DNA of 64,000 nucleotides. Source: Ilyonectria destructans (Eukaryota > Ascomycota > Sordariomycetes > Hypocreales > Nectriaceae). A program made the translations under genes and the position numbers. Of this stretch, positions 41,059-53,479 are shown piece after piece (position 1 is the first letter of the stretch; each line of letters starts with the position of its first letter). The notes under the pieces were generated by a model. The model did no database searches and had not been told where the DNA came from. It worked only from the letters and a program-made list of their open reading frames with translations. The stretch is from contig JAHEWK010000002.1 in assembly GCA_020740775.1 (NCBI GenBank), positions 2,418,001 through 2,482,000 of the forward strand, in the 5' to 3' direction.

Positions 41059-44000
41059 TCAAGCAGCCAAGGCAGCTGCAGCCTTGGTCACAATCTTCTC
41101 GCAAAGCGCAATCAGGCTCTGCGCATTGGTAATCTCCAGTGTCGACAGCTCAACGCTCAACGTTGTACGAGCCCAGTTGCGGAACTCAACCGCCACCAGC
41201 GAGTCGAGACCGTAAATGCTCATCGGGCGACTCGGCTCCATGGGCTCGGCGAGGCGGAGCAGCTTGGTGAACTTGGCGTTTGCGAGCTCCACGGCAGCCG
41301 TAAGGAGCGCGTTCGGGTCGGTTCCCTTGGTCTTGATCAAAAGCAGGAACGTCTGCAGCTCCTTGTCGTCTCGGTCACCGGACTTGGCTCCATCGCCTTC
41401 CTTTCCAGTAGTAATGTGAAGGCCAGTGAAGCGGGCATCGCGGAATAGTTCAGTGTCTCCAGGCAAGGGGATTTGCATGCCGGTGATCATCTGGGTAACA
41501 CTGGCCGGGCTAGGCTGGCGGGTGAGGTCCAGGTCCTGCTGGAACACCGAGAACTCAAAGATGCGACGAAGCTTGGCCTCATTGATTGGGGCCCAAGTAT
41601 CGAGGTTGCGAGTAAGTTGCTTGTGCACGTCATCGTGGTCGGCCAGGTATCCAATGCCCTCAATGATGCCCAAGTTGACGGTTGTCGCAGGTAGTCCCAG
41701 GGTATCGCGACGGTAGACCGCCAGAGAGTCGAGGAATGTGTTTCCACCAGAGTAGTTGGTCTGTCCCTTCTGGCCGATGATTCCAGAAATGGATGACAGC
41801 ATAGTAAAGAAGGAAAGCGGCAGGTTTAGCTCCTGGGACACAGTATGAAGGTTCCAGGTTCCCTGGACCTTGCAGGCAAGTGCCTCGTGATACTCTTGGT
41901 GTGTCATGGAGTCGAACATGCGATCCTATTTGCAAATTAGCGACTGGTCTTGCGGTGCATGTGCAAGACTGTGTGTCGTCGAAGGTAACTTACCCGAAGA
42001 ACCATAGCACCCTGGACGATACCGCCGATGGGCACAACTGTTGACTTCAAGCAACGGCGCACGTCTTCAGTGTCCGCAACATCTCCCTTGAGAAGTTCTA
42101 CGGCGCATCCCTGAGCCTCAATATCCTTGATGACTCCAAGCGATTTCTCGTCAGCGGAGCCGCTTCGGGACATGATAGCCAGGTGCTTAGCTCCGTTCTT
42201 AGCAAGCCAGATAGCCAAGCTTCCGCAGAGACCCTTGAGACCTCCGACGACGAGGTATGAGTGTTCTGGGTTCAAAGCCTTCTCAAGACTACGCTTGGAG
42301 GGTTGGACCTGGGAAATATTGTCAGCTTCTGCCGACAGAAGAGTTGATGCATAACCTACCGTTACTTGGGCCGCCTCCTTCTCCCCGTTCGAGATGATCA
42401 GCTTTCCGATGTGTTTTCCACTTCCGAGGAATCGGAATGCATCGCCAATCTCCTCAAATGAGAAGACCTTGATGGGGTTGATGGGTTTCATGTGGCCTTG
42501 CTGGACGAGCTCGGACAGAAGATCCAGATGCCTACCTCAGTGTTAGCGCTCGAGCGGGAGGCGTATGGGTTCACAGGACACTTACTCTCCAACAACTCTC
42601 TTGGGGAATTCCTTCAACGAGAGATCCAGGGCGCGGAACGAGGCGTTTCGGCCGAATGGCTCCATTGGCAGAGAGCGGCGTTCGAGGATGTCGTGCTTGC
42701 CAATCTCAACCATCGTGCCAGCAGTCGCAATAATGCGCCAGCTTTCCTCCAGAAGCTCTCCGGTGAGGGAGTTGAGAATAACATCAACACCATAGCCGTT
42801 GGTTGCGTCTAGTATCTGCTTGGCAAACTTGGTGCTTCTCGACGAGAAGATGTGGTCATCGGGGATTCCGAAAGAGTCCTTGAGGAATTGGCGCTTGTCC
42901 TCAGATCCAACAGTTGCGAAAACCTAGGTAAATAATGTCAGCAATCACATTTTAAATGCAAATCACTCATGACTGAGGGCATTCAGGTACATACCTCGCA
43001 CTCCTTGTACTTGCACAGCTGGATGCTTGAGATACCAATTCCACCAGCGGCAGAGTGGATCAAAACCTTCTGTCCACGTCGGAGGTTTGCAAGACCAAAT
43101 AGCGACTCCATACTGGTGACAAACACCAGAGGCATGGTGGCACCTTCCTCAAAGGACATGCTATCCGGGATAGTCATGGTGTACTCTCGAGGAGTGATGA
43201 CACGGTTTGCAAGCGTACCCCTCTCCAGGACAGCAACACGCTGGCCAACGTGTCTATCAGTGACACCAGGGCCGACTCGGGTGACGATACCGGCACCGTC
43301 AAGACCAAGGAGGTGCTCATTCTCGGGAATGATACCCATAGCCACGATGACGTCCTTAAAGTTGAGACTGGAAGCATAAATCTCTACCTCCAGGAAGCCA
43401 GGCTCAAGTTCTGTAGCCTCGCTAGAGCCAATCTCCGTCCAATGCAGTGAGTCGATATCACCACGCTTTCCAGTAATGAGTCGAATGGTAGACTTGGAGG
43501 CGTGAAGATCAACATTGCGAGTAGACGCTCTGTCGCCTTCAACTTGGGCTGAATGGAGACCCTCGTCGGGGAGAATTCGGGGGATGTAGAGAATGCCACC
43601 ACGCTCGACGAACTCAAAGTCATTGCTCTCCTGGTTAGGCTTATTCTGAGCCAACTGAAGGAGGGTGTCGACTGCTTCGACCGTGTTGGAGAGTGCTTCA
43701 GCTTCACTGGACTCGACATCGAGAGTAATGATCTTAAGGAGAGGCTCCTCGGACCGAACGCTTCTGAACACACCCTGGGCGACCGAAGCCTGAGGGTTCT
43801 TGACAACCATCTGGGCGCCTTGAGTCACCCAGAGAATGTTGCACTCCTTTCGGACAAGCTCTTTAACTGCACTCCACTGGGAATCCGTGACAGTTGTCAG
43901 AAGAGGCTGCGCCAGCTCATCGATAACTAGGACAGTGCTCTTAGGCTGAACAGCCTCGACGGAAGAGGCATGCTCCGTGAGAGACCAGCCAAGCTCACTC

Positions 44001-47000
44001 AGAGACTTGGCAGCAAGAGAGGTAATTTCCGAGGTTTCAGAAAGGCGAACAAGGGCGATTGCACCTCGCTGGGCATCCTCTGGTACAGTCTTGGAAGCGA
44101 CAACTACGACATCCTTGCCCTCACTGGGAATAGTCCGAATGCTCTTGAAGCCAGACTTTTCAAGAGAAGCCGAGATATCGACAGTGGTTTCTTCAATGTG
44201 ATTTCCGTTGGTCTCTCCGTTCATGTGGACGGTGGTTGCTTCGGCCTCGCCGTTAGTGGTGGCACTTGTCTCCTCCGTCGTCTCCCCGTTGGTGAGTTGC
44301 TTAGCATCGCCATTGACTTCGCCATTCAATTGAGTCTCAAATTTCTCTGAACCTTGGATGAACAGCACACTTCCATTCTCTGCAACATGCTTATCGATGT
44401 TTGCAATGAGAATGTCAACCTTGGCGCTAGGAGTGGGAGGCAGCTTCACGATAACGAGATCATACACCTCAGGTGATGGCTCAAAGTCCACTGAGGTGGG
44501 GTCGAGGAGAGTGAACTTGGCATTAGCAGACCCGGCATACTGATTCTCAGCCTCGAGGACAGCATCGGGGTATTTGCTAATCAGTTGGTAAGCTCTGCAG
44601 GCCGCACGGGTCGCGTGCTTCGACCCGGGCTTCTCAAGCCACAAGCTGGAAGTATCGTTGGGGGTCAGGTTGACCTCCAACACGGCAAGATGAGGCTTCT
44701 TGTGAGCAGCAAAATCAATAACGCTGTGGACAGAGGAGCTCTGTTTGATTTTGCTAGCCTCAATAGCAGTGCTAAGTTTGCCAGCTTCACGCAGGTAGCT
44801 AAAATCGGGCTTCCACTCCAAGCGAGTGTAAGGATAAGGCTCTGAAGAAGCATTCTGTGTCTCGAGGCGGTGGTATCGTAGGCCCTTCATATCGAAAATA
44901 GCATCACCAGTCTCCGGGTTGTACACGGAAGCGTAGGAAGAGTAATGGATCTTATCTTCGAGTCGTCCTCGGCCGAGGTACTTGGCGGAAGAGATTGAGA
45001 GGCCAACCTCAGGGAGCTGACCCTGTGGGAATGCAGAGATGCACAGACTATCCACGCTGGCCGGGATCAGAAGTGAATCGACGGCGCTGCGATCTCCGTG
45101 CCACAGAGATGGTGACACAGTCTGGAAGCAGCCATCCATGACTACCGGGTGGAGAGGGTAGTACGACTGCTTCCACTTGGAGGAAGGCGATGTCAAGTTG
45201 ACCAATGATCGACTCTTAGGCTGGCCCAAGGTAACTTCTACTTCGACTTGCTTCTGGAAAGACGGACCAAATCCATACCCAGCATCCGCCATAGAGCCGT
45301 ACCACAGCTTAGCAGGGGCGGTATGCTTCAAGGGAAGCATCAAGCTCTCGGGGTCCGCTGGAGGGTTCTTAAAAAGTCCCTTATTGAGTCGAACAAATCC
45401 AGTGCTGTGGCTAGTGGTGGTAAGGGCTTCACCACCAACAGTCGAGATGACTTCGTATTTGTACCACTTGGACTTGAGGCCCTGGGTAGGAGTCAGGTTG
45501 AGCATGACCGCAGCGTCAACTGTGTCATCCAGCACAAGTGCCTTGGAGAACTTGACGTCTCGGAGCTGGTAGTGATAGGACTCGGCGTCCAGTTCTTTCG
45601 CCTCGTCATCAGTCGCAAGAGAAAGGGTGGTTTGATAAACAGCTTCAATGGCCATGGCGATGTAACCCGCTCCAGGGAAGACAACATCCGTGCCCATCTT
45701 GTGTTCGCTGAGCCAAGGAAAGTCGGAAAGCTTGAGAGGCTTCTTCCATGAGGGGGCGTTCCAGGAGGTTCCCAAAACCTTGCTTCCGAGGAGATCGTGG
45801 TGCAAGAACTTGCGGAAGCGCCATTCTTTGCTAGCTTCGCTTTCATGCCAATACTTGGTAGTGTGGTTCCAGGCATAGTTAGGGAGATCAATCAGGATAG
45901 AAGGCTTCGTTGGGGAGACGCCCTCGACACCGTTCACCTTCGTAAGGGGGATGTCCGCACCGGCAATGAAGAGTTGACCAGCAACCGAGTAGAGAGCCTG
46001 AAGAGTCTCAGCTCCGCGCTTGGTAGCAGAAGCGTACATGATGTTGGTACCATCATTCGGCAGAGTCTTCTTAATCTGGCCAACTGGGCCAGCCAGTGCA
46101 TTGCTGGGGCCAAGTTCAATCAAAAAGTCAGCTCCATCCTCCTGATCCTTCATCAGCTCCAGACAGGCATCAGCAAATCGAACTGGAGAAACCATGTTGG
46201 CCTTCCAGTAATCAACGCCAGTCTCTGCCTCGGGGGAAAGCTTCTCTCGGAGTACGGATGAGAACATCTTGACGGATCCAGAAGACTTGGGGGAGCCCTC
46301 GAGACACTTGTTCTCGACCAACAGCTTCTCGTAAGCCTCACTGATAGTTCCCATGTATCGCGAGTGGTAGGCTAGGTTGACTTGCAGCAAGCGCGCAAAG
46401 TGTCCATCAGCTTGGATAGCCTCACGCACAACGTTGAGAGAATCAACAGTACCAGCAAGAGTAATGCTGGAAGGACTGTTGTAGCAAGCAATCTCAACTA
46501 CGGGCTTCTCTCCGCTCACATTGACGGCATCAAGGTAGGGTTGGGCCTTCTCAGGACCCATGCCCACGGCCATCATGCTAAGGGCTTCAGAAGTACCCGT
46601 GGCTGCCTTGCCGGCATAGCCACGCAGATAGGCAATCTTGATGGCTTGCTCGGGGGTAAGGAGGCCAGCCGTACAAGCGGCTGCAATCTCGCCTGAGGAA
46701 TGGCCCACAACAGCCCGGGGGGACACACCCCACAACTTCAAAACCTCGAAGAGGGCGAGTTGAAGTGCCGTCACCAAAGGCTGAGAGAACTCCGGCAGAC
46801 GCATGTGGTCCGATGTTCGAGACTCAGTAAGCTCAGAGTAAATTGACCAAGCCGGTCTGACTTCAGGAGACAGATCCTGAAGAGCAGCATCAAGTCGTTT
46901 GATAATTGCGCCAGCAGTTTCGGGGAAAGCAGTCAATAGATCACGGCCCATCTGAGGCCATTGCGCTCCCTGGCCGGTGAAAACGAAACCAATCTTGGGT

Positions 47001-48856
47001 GGATCCGCTGCTTGCTTGCCAAAGATGACAGAATCAGCAGAGATGTCATCCACCTTAGCATCTGGGCCTTTAGTAATGACGGCAAAACCACGGTGATATA
47101 GGCGGGTTCGGCGCTCTGAAAGTGTGTATGTGAGGTCCGAGAGCTTGATGCTAACTCGGGGATTGAGGAGGTGCGTCCGTAGCTTCTTCAGGTATAACTT
47201 GAGGGAGTCGAGGTTATTGGCAGAGAAAACCACAACTTGAGGCCTGGGAACACCGCCAGCCAACTCGTCAACTTCATCATCATCATCGTCGTCAAAGAAA
47301 TCATCGCTCTCCTCAGAATAGGTGCTGAGGTACTGGACTTGTTGCTGGATTTTCTGTTCCCGCAGATAATGCTCCGACGCCTCAACAATTGCGTGGGCGT
47401 TGGTGCCACCAAAACCAAACGAGTTGACACTTGCTCGACGGTAGTCATTCTTGCTCTTTGGCCAGTTAACGGCCACCCTTGAGGGGCGTAGGTGCAGCTT
47501 CGCAAAATCGATCTTGGGGTTGGGGGTTATGAAGGTTGGGTTTCCGGGAATAATGCCACTCTCTACAGCAAGGGTGGCTTTGAGAAGGGATGAAATTCCT
47601 GCGGCATTCTCTGAGTGGCCAATATTGCTTTTGATTGACCCTACAATCAGGGGATCGTCGGCGGGGTGTGAGGCCTTGAACACCATGCTGGCTCCAGTTG
47701 TCTCGATAGGATCTCCTGCAGGGGTGCCTGTACCATGGCACTCGAGGTATCCTGTCCTGCTGAGATCTGTGATCCCAGCACGCTCGTATGCCGCCATAGC
47801 TGCTGCTGCCTGTGCTTCGGAGCTGGGACTAGCAATACCAGGAGTGCGACCGTCGCTGTTGGACGAGGTCCCACGAATAACTGCTCGGATTGGGTCCCCG
47901 TCGCGTATTGCGTCTCGCAATCTCTTGACGTAGACGCAGTTGACAGCTTCGGATTTGACATAACCATCAGCCTTGTTATCAAAAGTGTGGCATTTTCCGG
48001 ACTCAGAGATGGTTCCTCGCAAGGATCCTGACTCAATTGTGTGTTCAGGATCCATGTTGATGTTGGCGCTTGCCACGAGCGCTCCGTCCATCATCCCTGC
48101 CTGCAGATATTTGCAAGCGACATCAAGCGAGACCAGGCCACCAGAGCAAGCCGTATCAATAGTCATGCTATTAACTTTCAGTTAGGTCAAACCCGCACAG
48201 AGCTGAAGCTTTCACTCACCTAGGACCTTTGATGTTCAAAAAGTGACTGATTCGGTTACTCAAAATAGAACGACCAATACCCATCGAGATGCCCCCTGCT
48301 CTGTCTTCGGGATCCCGGGCTTGAATATCGCCAAAATCTGCATGGTGGGTAAGGTGTCAACAAAAATTGCTTTTTCTCGGGAGCATGGGTGACACTTACC
48401 AACGGCATAACTGGCCACAAAGCAGCCAACCTCCTTACCTGTCAGACTCTCCAGTGTGACACCTCCGTTCTCAAGGCATTCATAAACAACCTCGAGAATC
48501 TGGCGTTGTTGCGGCTCCATAGCAATTGTGTCTGCCCTATTGACGTTGAAGAATTGGGCGTCAAACGCCTGTAGGTCAATGTCCTCAATGAACATGCCTC
48601 CAGGGGATATCATAGTGTGAGTCTTGCGGGAGCCATCGAAGTGACCCTTGATGTTGAATCTCGACTCGGGAGGCGAGTTGGAATTAGCAACACCTCCATT
48701 GATGAGAAACTCCCATAGTTGTTGTGGGTTCATGCAGTGGCCAGGAAGACGACAGGCCACAGAAACGATGGCAATGGGCTCTTGACCCGTGTGGCTAGTG
48801 TTTGCACCATTCTGTGCAGGTGCAGCCGCACCTGTGATGGTATGGCTCGAGTCCAT
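41059..48856 (-). CDS. Highly reducing polyketide synthase (KS-AT-DH-decayed MT-ER-KR-ACP)
   Basis: Seven exons give about 2479 residues: 48400-48856, 48220-48337, 42995-48167, 42586-42923, 42360-42531, 41994-42308 and 41059-41925. Domains in order: KS with TIDTACSGG (Cys199), ECHGTGT (His336) and SNIGHSE (His376). An acidic DDDDDD linker follows, then AT with GHSSGE (Ser682), and DH with [10 protein letters not shown] (His1014) and HPVVMDG. Next is a methyltransferase-like region whose SAM loop reads [10 protein letters not shown], so it is probably dead, then a Thr/Glu-rich linker. ER follows with [16 protein letters not shown] with [10 protein letters not shown] and the [10 protein letters not shown] catalytic Tyr, and ACP with [10 protein letters not shown]. 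It makes a reduced, probably unmethylated polyketide from malonyl units in the cytosol. No thioesterase is present, so release must come in trans. The product is unknown. Confidence 0.93.
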
Positions 48857-50013
48857 GATGCTATCCGTGAGTGGGATGGGACTCTGTGTGAGAGGAGGGT
48901 TTCACAGGGACCGTTTTCAAGGAAGTCAAGAGCGGATCGTGGAGAACTGATGGTGCGATAGCGAGCGAGATATGGCACAATGAGTTGGTCCTTAAGCGAA
49001 GGGCCAGACAATGGTCTGCAGGGATTCACGGCCTTCAATCAGGGTCAGAGGGGGCCAGGCCAAGGGTTTAAAAAGTATGGGCTGAATGCTCCGATATCTC
49101 GCGAAAAGAAGGCCCTCTCTGATCGGCAGCAGCGGTAGTTGACTTACTTACGTGACCTGCCTCAGGTCTCTGGATCCGCACTCCATGATACCAAGCAGAA
49201 CAGGCGCAGGGGACTTTTTCGGACCAGAGCGCCTCGACGGGAAGCTTCGATTATGCGGGCCTGGGTGACAGAGCCCCAGCCAAAACCGCATTACTAGCAT
49301 AGTCGGCGACAGCTACTCGGCCGACGTGGGCATCAACAGCGAGAAAACCGGTATGGAGAGGCCTTTAGCGAAGCGGCAAGACAAGGGCCATGCGGCCGGA
49401 GATGACTGCCACATACGAGGCGGAACCAGGCTCTCGCGGGCAACTCGGGGTGGCAATCATGGTCCTTGTGGAGTGAGTGTTAGTTGTGTTGGATGCAACG
49501 ACACGACGAACGGGGTAGCCGGTGTCGATGGCTACCCGCTCGACGAGGGAGGCACGTTGATCAACGGGCTCGACTTGGATGCCAGTAATTGTGATGGCGG
49601 CTATGAGGTGAGAATGTGACAGGCTCCACTGGTCGGGTCCACGCCTCCATGTCAAGTCCCACGTTGATAGTGCAGACTGAAGTGCGGTTCTGCAACGGCC
49701 CTGGCCGGGTGGGCCGGCGGCATCGTGGCTTGAATTGGTCGCCGTTGGGTCCTGCACGACAGACGGCCGAGGGCCCCGGTCCGCACTATGGAGCGGCCCC
49801 GTTCTTACCGTACAGACTGACCTCGACGACGTGTGTGGATGGGGTTGAAGTTCGAGGACTTTGACGTTTTAGACGTAGCCATCTGCCCGGACCCCGGCCT
49901 CCCCCGGCCACCAACCCCGGCCTGCCCCCCGGGCGCCGGTTGTTTTCCCATTGGGGCTTGAGGGCGAGGGAACAGGCGGGCTTCGTGGAGCCGCAGCAAA
50001 AGGCTAGTCAATA
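48857..50013. other. PKS promoter side
   Basis: No gene is supported. The left third should hold the PKS promoter. The right part is GC-rich with several C/G runs up to the transposon end. Confidence 0.5.
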
Positions 50014-51421
50014 CAGCGGGGTTCCAAAAGTCTTGCAACGCCACGCGACTTTTTCGCGACCAGCGTCAAGGATCCGAACCGCGTTTTTTGCTCCTTCATC
50101 TTCAACATCTCACAACTTTTTATTATGACGTCCAATTTACGATCTTTTGGGACCATAATATCCGGAAATCGCCAAGGAAAACAACGAACTAGCCCCGAGC
50201 TTCGTGCGGCTATTATTGCGGCCGTGCAAGCTGGAGAAAAAAGGAGTGTGGTTGCGACGCGTTTTGGGGTCACGACAGCCACAATCAGCCGTCTGCTTCA
50301 ACGGCTCGAGACAACCGCATCAATCGATCCTAACCCTCAGTCCGGGCGTCCCCCAAGTCTGACGCCTCGGGCGAAAAGGGCTATTATTCACGCTATACGA
50401 CAGGACGAAGGCGTCTCAAGAAAAGATCTGGTGGATGACCTGAGTCTTGGGGTGAGCACAACGACTGTACGCCGGGCTTTAAATGAGGTCAACTTACGCA
50501 AATGGCAAGCTAGAAAGAGGATCTTTTTACAAAAGGAAGATATAGCTTAACGGCTTCAGTTTACATGCAATTGGGCGAAAAAAGAGGAAGAATTAAGTAA
50601 GGTATAGCCGAGTGTTTAAGATATCCCTATCCGCTACTGTACCTATTACTTACACCCCTTAGATTATCTTCTCTGATGAATGTTCTGCTGCAAATGGTAG
50701 CACTAATCCAGGTACCTGGGTCTGGAGGTTTACCTATGAGATCTATGACCCAAAATTCATCAATAAAATGGCCTATAGCAAGAGTGATATGACAATAATG
50801 GTATGGGGTGCAATTTGCAAGAGGAGCTAAAGCAAGCTGGTTATTATAACTTGGGATACAGCCTCCAAGTGTGGAGGCTACTCATCAAAAAGCTATATTA
50901 AAGCTCTGACTTCTGGGCTTCTTCCTGATTATAACGGCACCCGGCATTTTCAGCAGGATAATACCGGAATTCACATATCAAAGGTCTTAATGAGCTTTCT
51001 GCTCGAGCACGGGATCTCTCTTATTGACTGGCCGCCTCACAGCCCCGATCTGAACCCCATCGAGCATATTTAGGCCAGACTAAAGAGAGATCTCTATAGA
51101 ATGTTCCCTTGGGTCTCCAAATTGAAGAAAAACGCAGCCGATATCGCTAAATTTAAAGTGTGCTTGGAAGCGGCGTGGGAAGCTATCCCTCAAGACTTCA
51201 TTCGGGGCCTGCTGGAGTCTATGCCGCGTAGGGTGGAGGCTTGCCGTAAAGCTAGGGGTTGGTATACAAAATATTAAAGCCACGCCTCTGAGGAATCTAA
51301 AAATGTAGTTACTTTTATTACAGCTAGTCTGTGGCCTGTTTAATTGGTATCTTTATTGCATGCGTTCCGGTGAGGGTGGTGGTGTAAGTGGGGCTGTTGC
51401 AAGACTTTTGGAACCCCGCTG
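50014..51421 (+). mobile_element. Tc1/mariner-type DNA transposon, decayed
   Basis: This 1408-base element has perfect 26-base terminal inverted repeats (5' end CAGCGGGGTTCCAAAAGTC) flanked on both sides by TA, the target duplicated by this superfamily. The internal reading frame encodes a Tc1-like transposase with stop codons, annotated separately. It sits in the 3.66 kb spacer between the PKS and alpha/beta hydrolase starts. The intact repeats suggest insertion that is recent relative to the coding decay, or mobility in trans. Confidence 0.93.
50125..51277 (+). pseudogene. Tc1-type transposase, interrupted (DD34E)
   Basis: The first 141 codons (to 50550) are open and hold two helix-turn-helix segments (ELRAAIIAAVQAGEKRSVVATRFGV and SRKDLVDDLSLGVSTTTVRRAL). 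Beyond a TAA the frame continues, probably across a short intron (donor GTATAG near 50608, acceptor TTAG before 50662), into the catalytic core. IIFSDE gives the first Asp, HFQQDNTG the second Asp, and PHSPDLNPIEHI the Glu, with 34 residues between the second Asp and the Glu. Two further stops occur (after ICKRS and after IEHI). At least the last fits TGG to TAG, a G to A change as made by RIP. The encoded enzyme cannot be complete. Confidence 0.88.
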
Positions 51422-51423
51422 TA

Positions 51424-52514
51424 GCGCGGGCTCTGGCGTAGATGGGCGCAGATGGAGGGGGCGGGCCGAAGCCCACGGGCCACGGCATCCGCTCGGTCAC
51501 AGTTCATGTGCGTAGTACGTACCCGTCTCGCTTGGGGGGTGTAGCTTGTCTGATCGATCTGCGTGTGGCTTGGGACATCCCGGGTCGGCCATGTCGCGCC
51601 CGTGGAGGCGTGGAGGCGGCGTGGAGGCGGCTTGGCGGCGTGGAGGAGCGGCTCGGCGGCGGCGCATTTGACCGGGTTCGGGGGGCACAGTCACGACGGT
51701 AATCACGGGACTCCAATAACGACAGCGGCAAAGTGGGAACAACCCACTACTAACTCTGACGAAGGAAGCCATGCTCGTGGGCCAGGTCCGCTGCCCCCTG
51801 AAGACTCTGTCAGTCGCTCGCGGGACATGTTTCGCCTCTGCAGTTCGCTCTGTTCGTCGTCCTTGTTCAGGGGCTATCCCATGGGTCTTATGGGTTCGTC
51901 AGTATTCAACGCAACGCTGGCGGGGACCCAGGGGTCCGCCCGTCCTGTCTCCTACCTAGCGCCCACCTAGACATGCACTTGTCAGGTCATGGGTAGGAGC
52001 TAGAAAGATGAGGTGAATATCCCCAGCAACGGTCCTAATTATACCCGACAATGGCTGGGTCGTTCCTTGGAAGCGCATGATGTCTACGGCCCTCCTCCCT
52101 CTCTGTACATACTACGTAGTAGTACACAGTAGGTCCCGAGGTGGCTCCCACATCCGCCGCTCCGCTGCGCTGGCGCTCAGAATAACGGTCAACGCTGCAT
52201 ATTGATACGCCCACGGCTTCAACGGCCTTCGGGGATCGACCTGTTCGCTACTGAACCGCTGCATATCTTGGTAACTTATTTCGACCTTACATCCAGATAA
52301 GACGTGCTCTTCGTATTGGGTCTTTCGCCCGGCCGCAGCTTGTTCCTGCAACCAAACGCCGGGTCCCGCTGTCCGCGTCGTCGTTGCGATACCAGAGCCC
52401 TTACCGGACTGCCGGACCTCCCACCTCGCATACCCTCGAACTCCCTCCTTTATTTTGTTCTTTTTTCTTCCCCACCTGATCTTGAGACATTGAACCTACC
52501 AGTCTCCTCTCATC
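51424..52514. other. Spacer between transposon and hydrolase gene
   Basis: No gene is supported. A G-rich tandem region at about 51601-51665 repeats GGAGGCGGCGT-like words. A 12-base palindrome TACTACGTAGTA lies near 52109. The last 90 bases form the CT-rich leader of the hydrolase gene. Confidence 0.5.
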
Positions 52515-53479
52515 ATGATTATTCGGCACCGGGAAGACGTGGAGTTCCAGACCCTCGATGGGTGTACCCTCCGGGGCTGGCTGTTCCCAGCCGCCCAGCG
52601 CGGCCCCGCCGTCATTATGAGTCCTGGGGTAAGTTTTGATCTCTATCCAAGGATCCCTTTGACTCGATGCTGACTATGCGGCTGTAGTTCAACTGTGTAA
52701 AGGAGATGCTGCTCCCTGAAGTCGCAACTGCGTTCCAGGCCGCCGGCATCACGGCGCTGGTGTATGACACCAGATCCATTGGTGCGAGTGATGGGCTGCC
52801 TCGCAACGACATCAACCCCACCAAGCAGGTCGGGGACTACCACGATGCCGTGACCTACATGCGCACTCACCCCTTGGTCATTCCTACTCAGATCGCACTT
52901 TGGGGATACTCGCTCTCAGGCACGGTAGCACTGTCGGCGGCGGCGCTTGACAAGCGCATTGCTGCTGTCGTTGCCTGCGCACCTCCAACTGACGTTGGGT
53001 TCCCTCCGGAGAAACTCCCCAAGATCCTCGCTCGCGTGCAAAAGGACCGGGAGTCTTCGGTTGCGGGAAATCCGCCCTGTCAGGTGCCTCTGTTTGACAA
53101 AAAAGGCAATACTCTCTTCAAGATTGCCGTGCCGATCTCCGAAGATGATCACGATCTCATCCGGCAGGCACAGGCCTACGGGCCAACCGTCAACATCACC
53201 ACCTCAATGCAGTCCTACTACCACATTGCCATGTGGGAACCCCTCAAACTCATGCACCTCGTCAGTCCCACTCCTATCATGATGTGCGTGGCCGAGGAGG
53301 ACGGCATGTGCCCACTAGCGGAGGAGAAGAAGCTGTTTGAAAGTTTCAAGGAACCCAAGGCATTTTATTCGGTGCCGAAGAAAGGGCATATGGATTTCCT
53401 GACGGGAGAGGAGTTTCCTCACGTCATGGAGGCGCAGATTGATTTCTTGAAGCAACATTTGGGTATGAAGAGCGTTTAG
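52515..53479 (+). CDS. Alpha/beta hydrolase, polyketide-transferase (af380-like) type
   Basis: Two exons, 52515-52628 and 52688-53479, give 301 residues. The intron (GTAAGT donor, CTGTAG acceptor) joins VIMSPG to FNCVKEMLL. The N-terminal strands [20 protein letters not shown] and the oxyanion-type loop MSPGFNCVKE come first. The nucleophile S113 in LWGYSLSG, the acid in [12 protein letters not shown] and His in KKGHMDFL complete the triad. The layout matches the hydrolases annotated as polyketide transferases beside fungal highly reducing PKSs (for example af380 in the fumagillin cluster), which move or release the chain from the ACP. The nearby PKS has no release domain, so a partnership is plausible though the two are about 3.7 kb apart. 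Confidence 0.85.

Noticed and set aside
51601..51665. GGAGGCGGCGT-rich stretch as a possible CRISPR-like or minisatellite array
   Set aside because: Units are irregular and without spacers; it is simple G-rich low-complexity DNA in a fungal genome.
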